Below are positions 8,194 to 15,705 of a stretch of DNA of 22,123 nucleotides, one piece after another. The stretch spans positions 1-22,123 of the forward strand of contig CAZTHL010000061.1 of the NCBI GenBank assembly GCA_964613585.1, read 5' to 3'. The DNA comes from CAZTHL01 sp964613585. GTDB taxonomy: Bacteria; Pseudomonadota; Alphaproteobacteria; DSM-16000; Inquilinaceae. Under the pieces are notes generated by a model. It was given only the letters and a program-made list of their open reading frames with translations. It ran no database searches and had not been told where the DNA came from. Each line of letters opens with the position of its first letter. The stretch's first letter is position 1. Position numbers and translations under genes: made by a program.

Positions 8194-9232
8194 GGCCTCC
8201 GCCTCGGCCGGCCCGCCGGTCGACCTCCGGGTCCTGATCCTGGCGCCGACCGGGCGCGACGCCACGCTGGCCGAGCGGACGCTCACCAGACAGGGCGTAC
8301 CGTGCCTTGTCTGCGCCGACCTCGGGCGGCTCGGTCGCGCGATCGCCGACGGCGGCGGCATCGTGCTGATCGCCGACGAGGCGCTGCCCAGGGACGCGCC
8401 ACCCGAGGACTGGATCGGGGCGGAGCCGCCGTGGTCGTCGCTGCCGCTGGTGGTGTTGACCGGCCGGACCGCCTCGCCCCGCCGCCGTAGAGCGCTGCGG
8501 CGGCTGGAGCGACGCGCCAATGTCAGCTTCCTCGAGCGACCGGTGCCCAGGCGCACCCTCGTCAGCACGGTGCGCGCGGCGCTCGACGCCCGGCGTCGCC
8601 AGCTTGAGATACGGGATTTTCTCGAGGAGCAGGCGCGCTCGGCACGTCAGCGCGAGCTTCTGGTGCGGGAGCTCAATCACCGTGTCAAGAACACCCTGGC
8701 CATCGTCCAGGCCCTGGCGCAGCAGACCTTCCGGGGCCTGAGCGAGGCCGCCGGGCCGGCGCGGGCCTTCGAGAGCCGCCTCGGCGCGCTCGCCGCCGCG
8801 CACAACCTTCTCACCGAAGCCAACTGGGAGCGCACCTCCCTCGAGCAGGTGGCGGCGCAGACCGTCGCGGCGACCTGTCCGCGGCCCGAGCGCGTTCGGA
8901 TCGCGGGTCCGTACGTCCTGCTCGACCCAAAGAAGGCGGTCACCCTCGCCCTGGCCTTCCATGAGCTGAGCACGAACGCGATCAAGCATGGCGCCCTGTC
9001 GACCGAGGCCGGCACGGTCGACCTCGTCTGGACCGTCGCCGACACCCCGGATCGTGGCCTCCGGCTGACCTGGCGGGAGCGCGGCGGCCCGACCGTCAGC
9101 CCGCCCCGGCGTCGCGGCTTCGGCACGCGGATGATTGAGCAGGCGCTGGCTCAGGAGCTCGACGGCACCGTGACCCTGGGCTTCGATCCCGACGGGCTGA
9201 CCTGCACCATCGAGGGGAAGGCGCCGGCCTGA
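8180..9232 (+). CDS. HWE-family sensor histidine kinase with degenerate receiver domain
   Basis: A 350-residue cytoplasmic kinase without membrane helices. Residues about 15-130 look like a receiver domain. A candidate phospho-Asp is Asp66 in DEALP and Thr94 is in place, but the usual N-terminal acidic pair is replaced by LAPTG and the conserved lysine by Arg120 (ERPV). After a short coiled-coil-like linker comes the H-box RELNHRVKNTLA (His167), then the HWE N-box FHELSTNAIKHGAL (260-273, Asn266) and W298-R-E300, with GFGT near 313-316. The family phosphorylates small response regulators. The GTG start at 8180 follows GAGGGG and overlaps kaiC, implying a joint complex or signal. No output regulator follows, so the target is unlinked or is KaiC itself. 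Confidence 0.9.
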   Translation: MSTREASASAGPPVDLRVLILAPTGRDATLAERTLTRQGVPCLVCADLGRLGRAIADGGGIVLIADEALPRDAPPEDWIGAEPPWSSLPLVVLTGRTASPRRRRALRRLERRANVSFLERPVPRRTLVSTVRAALDARRRQLEIRDFLEEQARSARQRELLVRELNHRVKNTLAIVQALAQQTFRGLSEAAGPARAFESRLGALAAAHNLLTEANWERTSLEQVAAQTVAATCPRPERVRIAGPYVLLDPKKAVTLALAFHELSTNAIKHGALSTEAGTVDLVWTVADTPDRGLRLTWRERGGPTVSPPRRRGFGTRMIEQALAQELDGTVTLGFDPDGLTCTIEGKAPA

Positions 9233-9239
9233 TCAGGCC
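9226..9239. repeat. 14-bp perfect palindrome over the kinase stop codon
   Basis: GGCCTGATCAGGCC is a perfect palindrome that contains the TGA stop of the kinase gene (9230-9232). It is followed by two copies of CGGATGCGCG (starting about 9240 and 9260). There is no loop and no T-tract, so a terminator role is only possible, not shown. Confidence 0.4.
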
Positions 9240-9456
9240 CGGATGCGCGGGCGGCCCGGCGGATGCGCGAAAGGAACGGCAGGGCCGCGCCGAGCGACGG
9301 CCACGTCCGCTTCGGACCGCGGCTCTGGGACCAGCCGCATGGACCCCGCACGATGATGCCGCCGGCCCGGCGATATGGCGGGTGCGCTCGGGCCGGGGGC
9401 GCGCCCGCCCACCCTGCGCCGCCCGGCCGCGTCGTGGCTCGCCGATGACGGACGTC

Positions 9457-9484
9457 ATTGGGTCGCCGGCATTGGGTCGCCGGC
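9457..9484. repeat. Tandem duplication of a 14-bp unit
   Basis: ATTGGGTCGCCGGC occurs twice head to tail in the convergent gap between the kinase (plus) and the GH31 gene (minus). It runs straight into ATCAATCGATTGG, part of a 21-bp stretch that recurs at 17999-18019. Confidence 0.75.
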
Positions 9485-9507
9485 ATCAATCGATTGGCTT
9501 GCCGAAG

Positions 9508-12500
9508 TCAAAGCGCCCCGTAGGCCCGGCCGGCGTAGCCGGAGGCCACTGCCGAGCCGAACATGTTGTTCGCGCCCGGCTGCCAGATCGGGTCGCCCGA
9601 GCCGTCCTCACGGCGCTTCAGGCATTTCCACTCAAAGCCCGGCTGCGGCGGCAGCCCCTCCACGATCCCGGTCCAGACCGGCTGCCGGGGGCCGACGGTC
9701 TGCCCTCCCGGCGGCGGCGAGTGGATGTACTCATAGTAGACGCTGGGTTCCAGCTTGACCGCGCGTGCCGGATCCCAGGCGCCGAGCCCCGGCAGGCCGC
9801 CGACGACATAGACGCTCTCACCAAAGGTCGTGACGCCGTTCTCGCAGACGAAGTTGACCGAGGTGCGGCCGGCCACCGGCTCCAGGGAGAACCGGAAGGT
9901 CTGGCCGGCCGAGACCGGCAGCGAGGCCGACCGCGCCAGCACGAGGTTGCGGCCGGCATTGATCCAGCCGCTCGCCGCCGTGTCGAAGGCCTGCCGGGTC
10001 GGCTGCTCCGGCAGCACGGCGCCATCGAGCGCCACCGCGGTCGCCTGCGAGTCCTCGACGACCAGCTCGATCAGGGTCGGCCGATCGAGCACCGCGCCGG
10101 GAAACGGGCCGGACCCGTTGACGTCGACCGCCGGGTCGACGGTGACCGTCACCGATGACGGACCGTCCTGGCGTTGCGTCACCCGGGTGGTCCGGTGGTG
10201 ATAGCGCGGGCGACCATCGGCATCGTACTGAAGCGTGCGGCCGTCGTCCTCGAACAGGGTGAACGCGCTCTCCTCCGGGTCGGCATAGACGCGCAGGATC
10301 AACTCGTCCTTTGGAGCCGCGCCGTCGCGATGGCCGAAGGCGTCCTTGGTGTCGGCGTCGACCGCCATCCTCGGCAGGATCGCACCGCCGCGCGCGAAGA
10401 CCGGGATGCGCAGCAGGCCGTTGCGATAGGCCGGCACATCGGCCACCGTCTGGCCGTCGCTCGTCACCCATTCGTTCGAGTGGTAATCCGCCCAGCGTCC
10501 GGCCGGGAGATAGACGTCACGCTCGTGCTCGCCGTGCCGGGCGACGATGCCGACCAGGAGGTCCCGGCCGATCATCGTCTCGTGTCCGACGCCGCGCAGG
10601 CTCGGATCGGTCTGATGGTACAGCACCGGCGGGGCCACCACCGGCGCCCCGGACTGATGCGCCTCATGCGCCAGGCTGTAGTAGTAGGGGATGAGGGCGT
10701 AACGCTCACGGAGGTTGGCGAGATTGCTCGCCGGGTCGCCGGTCTCATGAGGCGACGTCGGGTACGGCGGAGAGACCTTCTTGAACTCGTTGTCGGTATG
10801 CGGCCGCACCGGCACGTCGGTCCAAACCGCGTTGGCCAGCCACTGCGTGTACATTTCCGCCTCGAAGCCGCGGTAGCTGCCGTCGTCATCGTTGTGCGGC
10901 AGGGTCTCGCGCCGGAAGCCGCCAATGTCGGCGCCGTAATAGTCGATGCCCGAGAAGGTCATGTGCATCTGGGCGTTGTAGTGGGTCGCCAGCGAGCGGA
11001 GGTTGCTGGCGATGTCGCCGGACCACATCGCCGCGCCGTAGCGCTGCACGCCGGCGGCGCCCGACCGGGTCAGGATGAAGGGCCGCGGATTGCGGATGCC
11101 AAGGGCATTGGCCTGGCCCTGCCCGTCTTCGTAGCCGTCCCAAATTCCCTGCACCCACAGGAGGTTATAGAGGTTGTGGATGTCCGGATGCTCGTTCTTC
11201 AGGCCGGACGCCGTCGTCTCCACCCCCTGGTAGCAGGCCGCTGGGTCCTTCCGCTCCGGCTCGCCGAGATCGGTCCAGTGCGCCGTGACGCCCAGCCGGC
11301 TCAGGTTGGGCCGGCGGCGATTGTCGTGGATCCAGGCCCGTGCCGCGGGGTCCGACCAGTCGATCATCCGGGCGACCCCGAAGAAGTCCGTCGCGTCGAT
11401 CAGGACCGGCAGGGTCTGGTTGGCGGGATCGCAGACACCGCCGCTGCGCTGATAAGCGTTCAGATCCGACGGCATCTCGTGGAAGGTATCGACGTTGCGG
11501 TCCGCCAGATAGGATTCCTCGATCACCGTCAGGCCGACATGGTCGTCGTGAAAGGCCTGTATCCTCGTCTCGGGATCCTGGAAGGAATAGGGATTGCTGC
11601 TCAGGATCGGAGGCTGAGCCTGATCCTCATCCCAGTCGAGCCGGCCCATGGTGCTTCTCTCGCGGTCGCCCGGCACCACCCCGCCGAACCAGTTGAGGTC
11701 GAGGACGAAGCCGTCGACCGGGAAGCCACCGGCCCGCAGCCCGGCCAGCAGCGTGCCGACCTGGCCGAAGGTGTCGTAGCCGAACTCGGACACCCACAGG
11801 CCGAACGCCTTGCGTGGCGGCACCGGCGGCGTGCCGACCAACTCCATGAAGTCGGACCGGAGGTCGGGCAGATCCGGGCCGCTCAGGATGTACCAGCGCA
11901 ACTGGTCGCCGAACATGCGCGCCTGCCATGGCGTCGTGTCGAAGCGCCACTCCTGGTGATACACATTATCCATGAACAGTGCGTAGTTCAAGCCGTCGTC
12001 CGCCAGCGCGTAAAGGACCGGGATCTGGACGTTGCCGACGGCGCCGCCCTCGAAGCCGGCGAAGCCGTTGCCGAGGCCGTCGCGGCCGCGGCGCACTCCG
12101 TGCCGGATCCAGTCGCCGTCCGCCGAGCCGGGGGTCTTGAATTCCTGGCCAAGACCATAGACCTGCGTCATCGTCCCGGGCTCGATCTCGAGACCCTTCA
12201 AGGCCTCTCCCGCGAGCAGCGCCGGGCTCGGGCAGACCCGGGTAAGCGGCGCATCGTCTCGGGTCCTGTCCTCGATGGCGACGCACAGGGTGGCCGGGTC
12301 GACGGTCAGCCGCAGGTCCGCGGTCTCAAGCCGGTCGCCGGAGCCGGTGAGGCGGGACGGCCCGCCCTGGTCGGTCGCGAGCACCATCGGCGAGGTGTAG
12401 AGAGGCTGGTCAAGCGGCGGCGCCGTGCCGACCGGCGACAGCTCGAAATGGACCAGATCGTCGTCCAGCACCTCGACGACGAGATAGGCCTCGGGCCTGG

Positions 12501-12603
12501 TGAACTGCCGACGCTCGACATCCGCCCGGGCTGGGCCGGTCGGCACGGCCAGGACCGAGCCCATGACCGCAAGCGCAAACATCGTGGTGAGCTTGCTCGG
12601 CAT
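9508..12603 (-). CDS. Exported GH31-family alpha-glycosidase with C-terminal CBM20-like starch-binding domain
   Basis: A 1031-residue enzyme expected to hydrolyse or transfer alpha-glucosyl (or alpha-xylosyl) units from starch-like glucans in the periplasm or outside the cell. A signal peptide (residues 1 to about 27, cleavage near ARA/DV) leads into an N-terminal beta-domain, then the GH31 barrel. The nucleophile motif is HWTDLGE (Asp445). The acid/base block GVQRYGAAMWSGD follows (Asp530), then YYGADIGGF, C-terminal beta-domains, and from about 914 a CBM20-like domain (VYVVGGLPGLGAWDP, FEWKCL, WQPGANN). The ATG at 12603 follows GGAAGGAAAT at proper spacing; a longer frame to 13011 lacks support. 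The gene stands alone, with no transporter, regulator or other glycan gene around it. The exact substrate cannot be told from the sequence. Confidence 0.92.
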   Translation of the reverse strand: MPSKLTTMFALAVMGSVLAVPTGPARADVERRQFTRPEAYLVVEVLDDDLVHFELSPVGTAPPLDQPLYTSPMVLATDQGGPSRLTGSGDRLETADLRLTVDPATLCVAIEDRTRDDAPLTRVCPSPALLAGEALKGLEIEPGTMTQVYGLGQEFKTPGSADGDWIRHGVRRGRDGLGNGFAGFEGGAVGNVQIPVLYALADDGLNYALFMDNVYHQEWRFDTTPWQARMFGDQLRWYILSGPDLPDLRSDFMELVGTPPVPPRKAFGLWVSEFGYDTFGQVGTLLAGLRAGGFPVDGFVLDLNWFGGVVPGDRERSTMGRLDWDEDQAQPPILSSNPYSFQDPETRIQAFHDDHVGLTVIEESYLADRNVDTFHEMPSDLNAYQRSGGVCDPANQTLPVLIDATDFFGVARMIDWSDPAARAWIHDNRRRPNLSRLGVTAHWTDLGEPERKDPAACYQGVETTASGLKNEHPDIHNLYNLLWVQGIWDGYEDGQGQANALGIRNPRPFILTRSGAAGVQRYGAAMWSGDIASNLRSLATHYNAQMHMTFSGIDYYGADIGGFRRETLPHNDDDGSYRGFEAEMYTQWLANAVWTDVPVRPHTDNEFKKVSPPYPTSPHETGDPASNLANLRERYALIPYYYSLAHEAHQSGAPVVAPPVLYHQTDPSLRGVGHETMIGRDLLVGIVARHGEHERDVYLPAGRWADYHSNEWVTSDGQTVADVPAYRNGLLRIPVFARGGAILPRMAVDADTKDAFGHRDGAAPKDELILRVYADPEESAFTLFEDDGRTLQYDADGRPRYHHRTTRVTQRQDGPSSVTVTVDPAVDVNGSGPFPGAVLDRPTLIELVVEDSQATAVALDGAVLPEQPTRQAFDTAASGWINAGRNLVLARSASLPVSAGQTFRFSLEPVAGRTSVNFVCENGVTTFGESVYVVGGLPGLGAWDPARAVKLEPSVYYEYIHSPPPGGQTVGPRQPVWTGIVEGLPPQPGFEWKCLKRREDGSGDPIWQPGANNMFGSAVASGYAGRAYGAL

Positions 12604-13293
12604 GGCGGGATTTCCTTCCCTTGCTTCGCCGCTGCGGCAAGCCGACCTCATTCCGACAGGGCAAGCATTGTCATGAGGTCGCCCGGTCCGCTTCCAGCGT
12701 CCTGTCGAGGTTGGCAAGAGCGGGGATGGCGCCGCCTCAGAGGGCGTTTGTCCTTGGCCATGCTTGGCGACCCGCCTGGCCTTGTCTTGTAGAATAACAA
12801 GTCGGGAGGCCGTCCACAAGAAGACGCGTCGCGACCAAAGGCGGGCACGTGGACAAGTTCCAAATGTCCTGTAACCTTGAAGCGCCCAGGGTTCAGCTTT
12901 TACTTGAAAAGGCAACTTGTCGACGTCGGCTTGCCGGCGTCCGAGCGACGCTGTCCCGGATCGTCTGGCGTCGCGTGGCCGGCCCAGCCACCGCGGCCGG
13001 ATCCGGCACATCAGGGCCCTCGTCGGCCGGCGAGGGATCGTCCCTTATCGCGCTCCGGGGACCGGCAGAACACGGAAGCGGCAGCCGACCGCCGGTCGAC
13101 CGCCGCGTCCGCTCGGTTCATCATTCATGGACAGCTCGGCTCTTAAGCGTCACTTCCCGGGGTCGCGGACCTGCTTTCTTCTTTCGGGCTTCGGTTCGTC
13201 ATGCCGGGCCGCGCTCACGTCTTGGCTCAAGGGATCGGAGCCTCGGCGAACAGGCACCGTGTCAAGCCATCCGCCGATGCACAGGTCGCCGTC
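12604..13293. other. 690-bp intergenic region between GH31 and luxI
   Basis: It holds the GH31 leader, a candidate promoter, and six ACAAG/CTTGT pentamers (12781, 12786, 12797, 12816, 12853, 12916). GACAAGTT (12852-12859) and AACTTGTC (12914-12921) are exact inverted copies. The 12780-12920 part is visibly less GC-rich than its surroundings. Frames across 12849-13669 on the plus strand look like random translation (Arg, Ser and Pro-rich, no domain, mostly antisense to luxI). I see no gene in 12922-13293. Confidence 0.5.
12791..12819 (-). promoter_or_regulatory. Candidate GH31 promoter with operator-like inverted repeat
   Basis: On the minus strand TTGTGG (12819-12814) and TATTCT (12796-12791) are separated by 17 bases. 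The -10 hexamer is exactly the loop of the inverted repeat CTTGT-TATTCT-ACAAG (12801-12786), a layout typical of a repressor site covering a promoter. The start would be about 180 nt before the GH31 ATG. Confidence 0.35.
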
Positions 13294-14016
13294 TCAGGCG
13301 GCTGTCGGCATGGCTGTCCCGGCCGTCCCGGCATCGGCTCGGGCGTACGCCGCGGACCGCGGCTCCAGCACCGGGCGGCGGCTCGGCCTCACGGTCGGCG
13401 CCAGCGGCGACCACAGAACCGGGCCCGTCAGGTCGCCAATCTCGCGCACCCGGCGCAACGCCTCCATGGAAGTCTCGAGGAAGCCGGCAAGGGCGATGCA
13501 GTTACCGAGATTCTGGGGCTGCCCCAGGCGCTCGAGCGGCCAGCCCGCCCGCTTGAGGATGCGCTCCATCCGCGCGTCGGTCACGGTAACGATATGGCTG
13601 AGCCCCTGCCACAGGCCGAACTCGATCATCCCGGCGAACAGCTCGAAGGTCGCCCGGGCCAAGCCGTGACGGCCCTTGGGTGCCGTCGGCGGCAGGTCCA
13701 GCGAGAAGCGGCTGCTCTCCCAGACCGTCGGGCTGGCCGGGATCGCCGCGCCGCCGGCCAGGAAGGGAAAGACGTCCCGGAGCATGTTCGGGCCTTCGGA
13801 CGGCAAAAGACGAACTGTACCACAGAGGCGCATCGCCTCGTCATACTGCAAAAGATAGTAGGGCTCCACCGTGTCGAACTCGTCGATCTCCAGGTCATCT
13901 TCAACCTTCACGTCCCAGTCAAGCCGCCCCTTGAAGACCCGGTAGCGGAGCTGGTGCATCTGTCGGATCTGCGGCTCGAACTCGTCCAGGCGGTCTGGCG
14001 CAATCAGGTGTATCAT
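13294..14016 (-). CDS. LuxI-family acyl-homoserine lactone synthase
   Basis: Makes an N-acyl-homoserine lactone signal from SAM and an acyl donor. With the ATG at 14016 (after GGGGAAG) the residues fall almost exactly on canonical LuxI numbering: Arg24, Phe28, Trp34, Asp45, Asp48, then Arg69, Phe83, Glu100 and Arg103 in WESSRF. This strongly supports both family and start, although the frame is open back to 14154. The 240-residue length exceeds the usual 190-220 because of an Arg/Pro/Ala-rich tail after about residue 200. No luxR-type regulator lies in the window. A lux-box-like site and other inverted repeats lie upstream. The acyl chain cannot be predicted. Confidence 0.93.
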   Translation of the reverse strand: MIHLIAPDRLDEFEPQIRQMHQLRYRVFKGRLDWDVKVEDDLEIDEFDTVEPYYLLQYDEAMRLCGTVRLLPSEGPNMLRDVFPFLAGGAAIPASPTVWESSRFSLDLPPTAPKGRHGLARATFELFAGMIEFGLWQGLSHIVTVTDARMERILKRAGWPLERLGQPQNLGNCIALAGFLETSMEALRRVREIGDLTGPVLWSPLAPTVRPSRRPVLEPRSAAYARADAGTAGTAMPTAA

Positions 14017-14098
14017 CGTGCTTCCCCGTCTTTTCTCTGCGGACATTCCAATGAAACTCGTTGCAGCCAGAGACTCTGATATTTGGCGGGTCATTCTA

Positions 14099-14118
14099 TA
14101 CTGCTGACCCAGGCAGGT
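14099..14118 (-). promoter_or_regulatory. lux-box-like site upstream of luxI
   Basis: On the minus strand ACCTGCCTGGGTCAGCAGTA has the half-sites CTGC and GCAG (14116-14113 and 14104-14101) eight bases apart, the same positions as in the lux-box consensus, although the outer right bases deviate. A TATAGAAT-like stretch follows at once and CAAATATC about 20 bases later. It is centred about 92 bp upstream of the luxI start. Suggestive only. Confidence 0.3.
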
Positions 14119-14165
14119 TGACGGGGATGACTTGTAACTAGTACCGCCGAACACAGGACTGTCAC

Positions 14166-14190
14166 ACAGACAAGATGAAGATTTGTCTGT
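14166..14190. repeat. 25-bp inverted repeat, possible operator upstream of luxI
   Basis: ACAGACAA (14166-14173) and TTGTCTGT (14183-14190) are perfect inverted copies around a nine-base spacer, 150-175 bp ahead of the luxI start in an unusually AT-rich stretch. Both flanking genes are on the minus strand, so it may be a regulator site for luxI or mark the 3' end of the gloB-cupin unit; there is no T-tract on the minus side. Confidence 0.45.
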
Positions 14191-14219
14191 AAGTTATTTG
14201 GTATATGGAGATATTCGTA

Positions 14220-14262
14220 GCTCCGGTTGGTCATGGGTCGTCGACTCGCGACTCACCGGAGC
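14220..14262 (-). terminator. Possible hairpin after the cupin gene
   Basis: GCTCCGGT (14220-14227) and ACCGGAGC (14255-14262) are perfect inverted copies with a 27-base loop, 32-75 bp beyond the cupin stop on the minus strand. No T-tract follows closely, so a terminator role is weakly supported. Confidence 0.25.
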
Positions 14263-14293
14263 GCGATTAACCAAGATTCTGGTAAACGAAAGG

Positions 14294-14734
14294 TTAACGA
14301 GGCTCGCGCCGGGGGGTCGGCCGCCAGTCCGGCGCCGCGAGCTCGAAGCCTTCAAAGGTGAAGGCGGGGCTGACCGTGCAGCCCACCAAGGTCCAGGCGC
14401 CCAGGCTTTCCGCCGTCTGCCAGGCGCCGGCCGGCACGATCTGCTGGGGACGCTGCCGCGCCATCAACTCCGGCCCGAGATGATGGGCCTCGGCATCGTG
14501 ACCATTGGGGGAAATGGTGAGAACAAGCGGAGCGCCGGCGTACCAGTGCCAGATCTCGGCGGCGTCGACGCGATGCCACGCGGAGACCTCGCCGGCCTGC
14601 AAGAGATAGTAGATGGCGCTGCCGGCGCCGCGCCGGCCGTCGTCCGGATCGTCGCGCCATGTCTCCCGATAGTGCCCGCCCTCGGGATGCGGAGCGAGGC
14701 CGAGAAGACGAATGACGTCGGACGCGGTGGTCAT
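14294..14734 (-). CDS. DUF985 (cupin_5) family cupin
   Basis: A 146-residue single-domain cupin of the DUF985 family (PF06172). It has the family blocks PHPEGGHYRETWR (about 15-27), AIYYLL, SAWHRVDAAEIWHWYAG, VPAGAWQTA and GCTVSPAFTFEGFEL. The paired histidines and glutamates fit a metal-binding beta-barrel, but no reaction is established for most members. The ATG at 14734 lies 12 nt after the gloB stop on the same strand, so expression is coupled to gloB. The function is not resolved by sequence; a small-molecule or sugar-related role is only a guess from the fold. Confidence 0.9.
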   Translation of the reverse strand: MTTASDVIRLLGLAPHPEGGHYRETWRDDPDDGRRGAGSAIYYLLQAGEVSAWHRVDAAEIWHWYAGAPLVLTISPNGHDAEAHHLGPELMARQRPQQIVPAGAWQTAESLGAWTLVGCTVSPAFTFEGFELAAPDWRPTPRREPR

Positions 14735-14746
14735 CGCCGCGGCCGC

Positions 14747-15514
14747 CTAGAAGCGGTCCTTGCGGGCGCGGATCGCGGCGAACACCTCAACCGGGTCTTC
14801 CCCGGTCATGCCCAACGCCGCCTGCACCGCCGGATCGTCGGCGCGCAGGAACGGATTGGTCGCCTTCTCGTCGCCGAGCCGGGCCGGCAGGGTTGGCTCG
14901 CCGCGCTGGCGCAGATCCTCCACCCGCTCGGCCCGGGTGGCCAGCTCGGCATTCCTCGGCTCGACCGTGACGGCGAAACGGGCGTTCGACAGAGTGTACT
15001 CGTGGCCGCAATAGATCATCGTGTCGTCCGGCAGGCCCCGAAGCGCCTTCAGGCTCGTCCACATCTGCCCGGGCGTGCCTTCGAACAGACGGCCGCAGCC
15101 GAGCGAGAACAGGGTGTCCCCACAGAACAGGGCGCGGCTGTCCGCAAACCAGAAGGCGATGTGCCCGCTGGTATGGCCCGGCGTCTCCAGCACCTGGGCC
15201 GTCTCGGAGCCCACGGAGACGCTGTCGCCCTGCCCGACCGGCTGGTCGAGCGTGGCGATGCGCCGCCGGTCCGCCTGCGGGCCGACGACCTTGGCCCCGA
15301 AGCGCTGCTTGAGCGCCGCGTTGCCGCCGATATGATCGCCGTGATGATGGGTATTGAGGATGAGGTTCAGCGACCAGCCGCGCGCGTCCAGCGCCGCCTC
15401 GACCGGCTCGGGCACCGCCGGATCGACCACCGCGACGGTCCCGCTTTCCGGGTCGCGAAGCAGGTAAATATAATTGTCACTCAAGGCCGGTAACAGCGTG
15501 ATATCCAACGCCAT
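14747..15514 (-). CDS. gloB: Hydroxyacylglutathione hydrolase (glyoxalase II)
   Basis: Hydrolyses S-D-lactoylglutathione to glutathione and D-lactate, the second step of methylglyoxal detoxification, in the cytoplasm. The 255-residue protein is of normal length. It carries the metallo-beta-lactamase metal motif THHHGDH (55-61), ETPGHTSGH, FCGDTLFSLGCGRLFEGT and YCGHEYT, and the C-terminal glyoxalase II region ending RARKDRF. The ATG at 15514 follows CAGGAAC. A longer frame to 15598 adds residues unlike the family. The cupin gene follows after 12 nt. It is divergent from a methyltransferase gene, an arrangement I recall from other Alphaproteobacteria. It depends functionally on the glutathione made by the gshA pathway also in this window. 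Confidence 0.95.
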   Translation of the reverse strand: MALDITLLPALSDNYIYLLRDPESGTVAVVDPAVPEPVEAALDARGWSLNLILNTHHHGDHIGGNAALKQRFGAKVVGPQADRRRIATLDQPVGQGDSVSVGSETAQVLETPGHTSGHIAFWFADSRALFCGDTLFSLGCGRLFEGTPGQMWTSLKALRGLPDDTMIYCGHEYTLSNARFAVTVEPRNAELATRAERVEDLRQRGEPTLPARLGDEKATNPFLRADDPAVQAALGMTGEDPVEVFAAIRARKDRF

Positions 15515-15705
15515 GTCGCTTGTTCCTGGTGCCGCGAGGCCGTCAATGGGCCACCATGCCAAAGCGGCTCCGGCGCGGGCAATGGCAATAACAGGCACAG
15601 GACGGCCGATGCCGGCATAAGGGGCCGGCGCGGTCTCAGTTCCGTCCGGTGGGCCGGCAGCAGGCTGATCCGGTCAGGGGCACGGTTACGGGAGCGGGGC
15701 TGGGA

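Noticed and set aside
10174..12792. Open frame of 872 codons on the plus strand
   Set aside because: Antisense to the GH31 gene; composition is the usual mirror of GC-rich coding DNA and no domain is visible.
12968..12983. GTCGCGTGGCCGGCCC shared with repeat copy C (about 20466)
   Set aside because: The match does not extend into the rest of the element, so it is probably a GC-rich coincidence.
12849..13669. Plus-strand frames between GH31 and luxI
   Set aside because: Arg/Ser/Pro-rich without hydrophobic core, ribosome site or domain, and partly antisense to luxI.
14183..15493. Open frame of 436 codons on the plus strand
   Set aside because: Antisense to the cupin and gloB genes.
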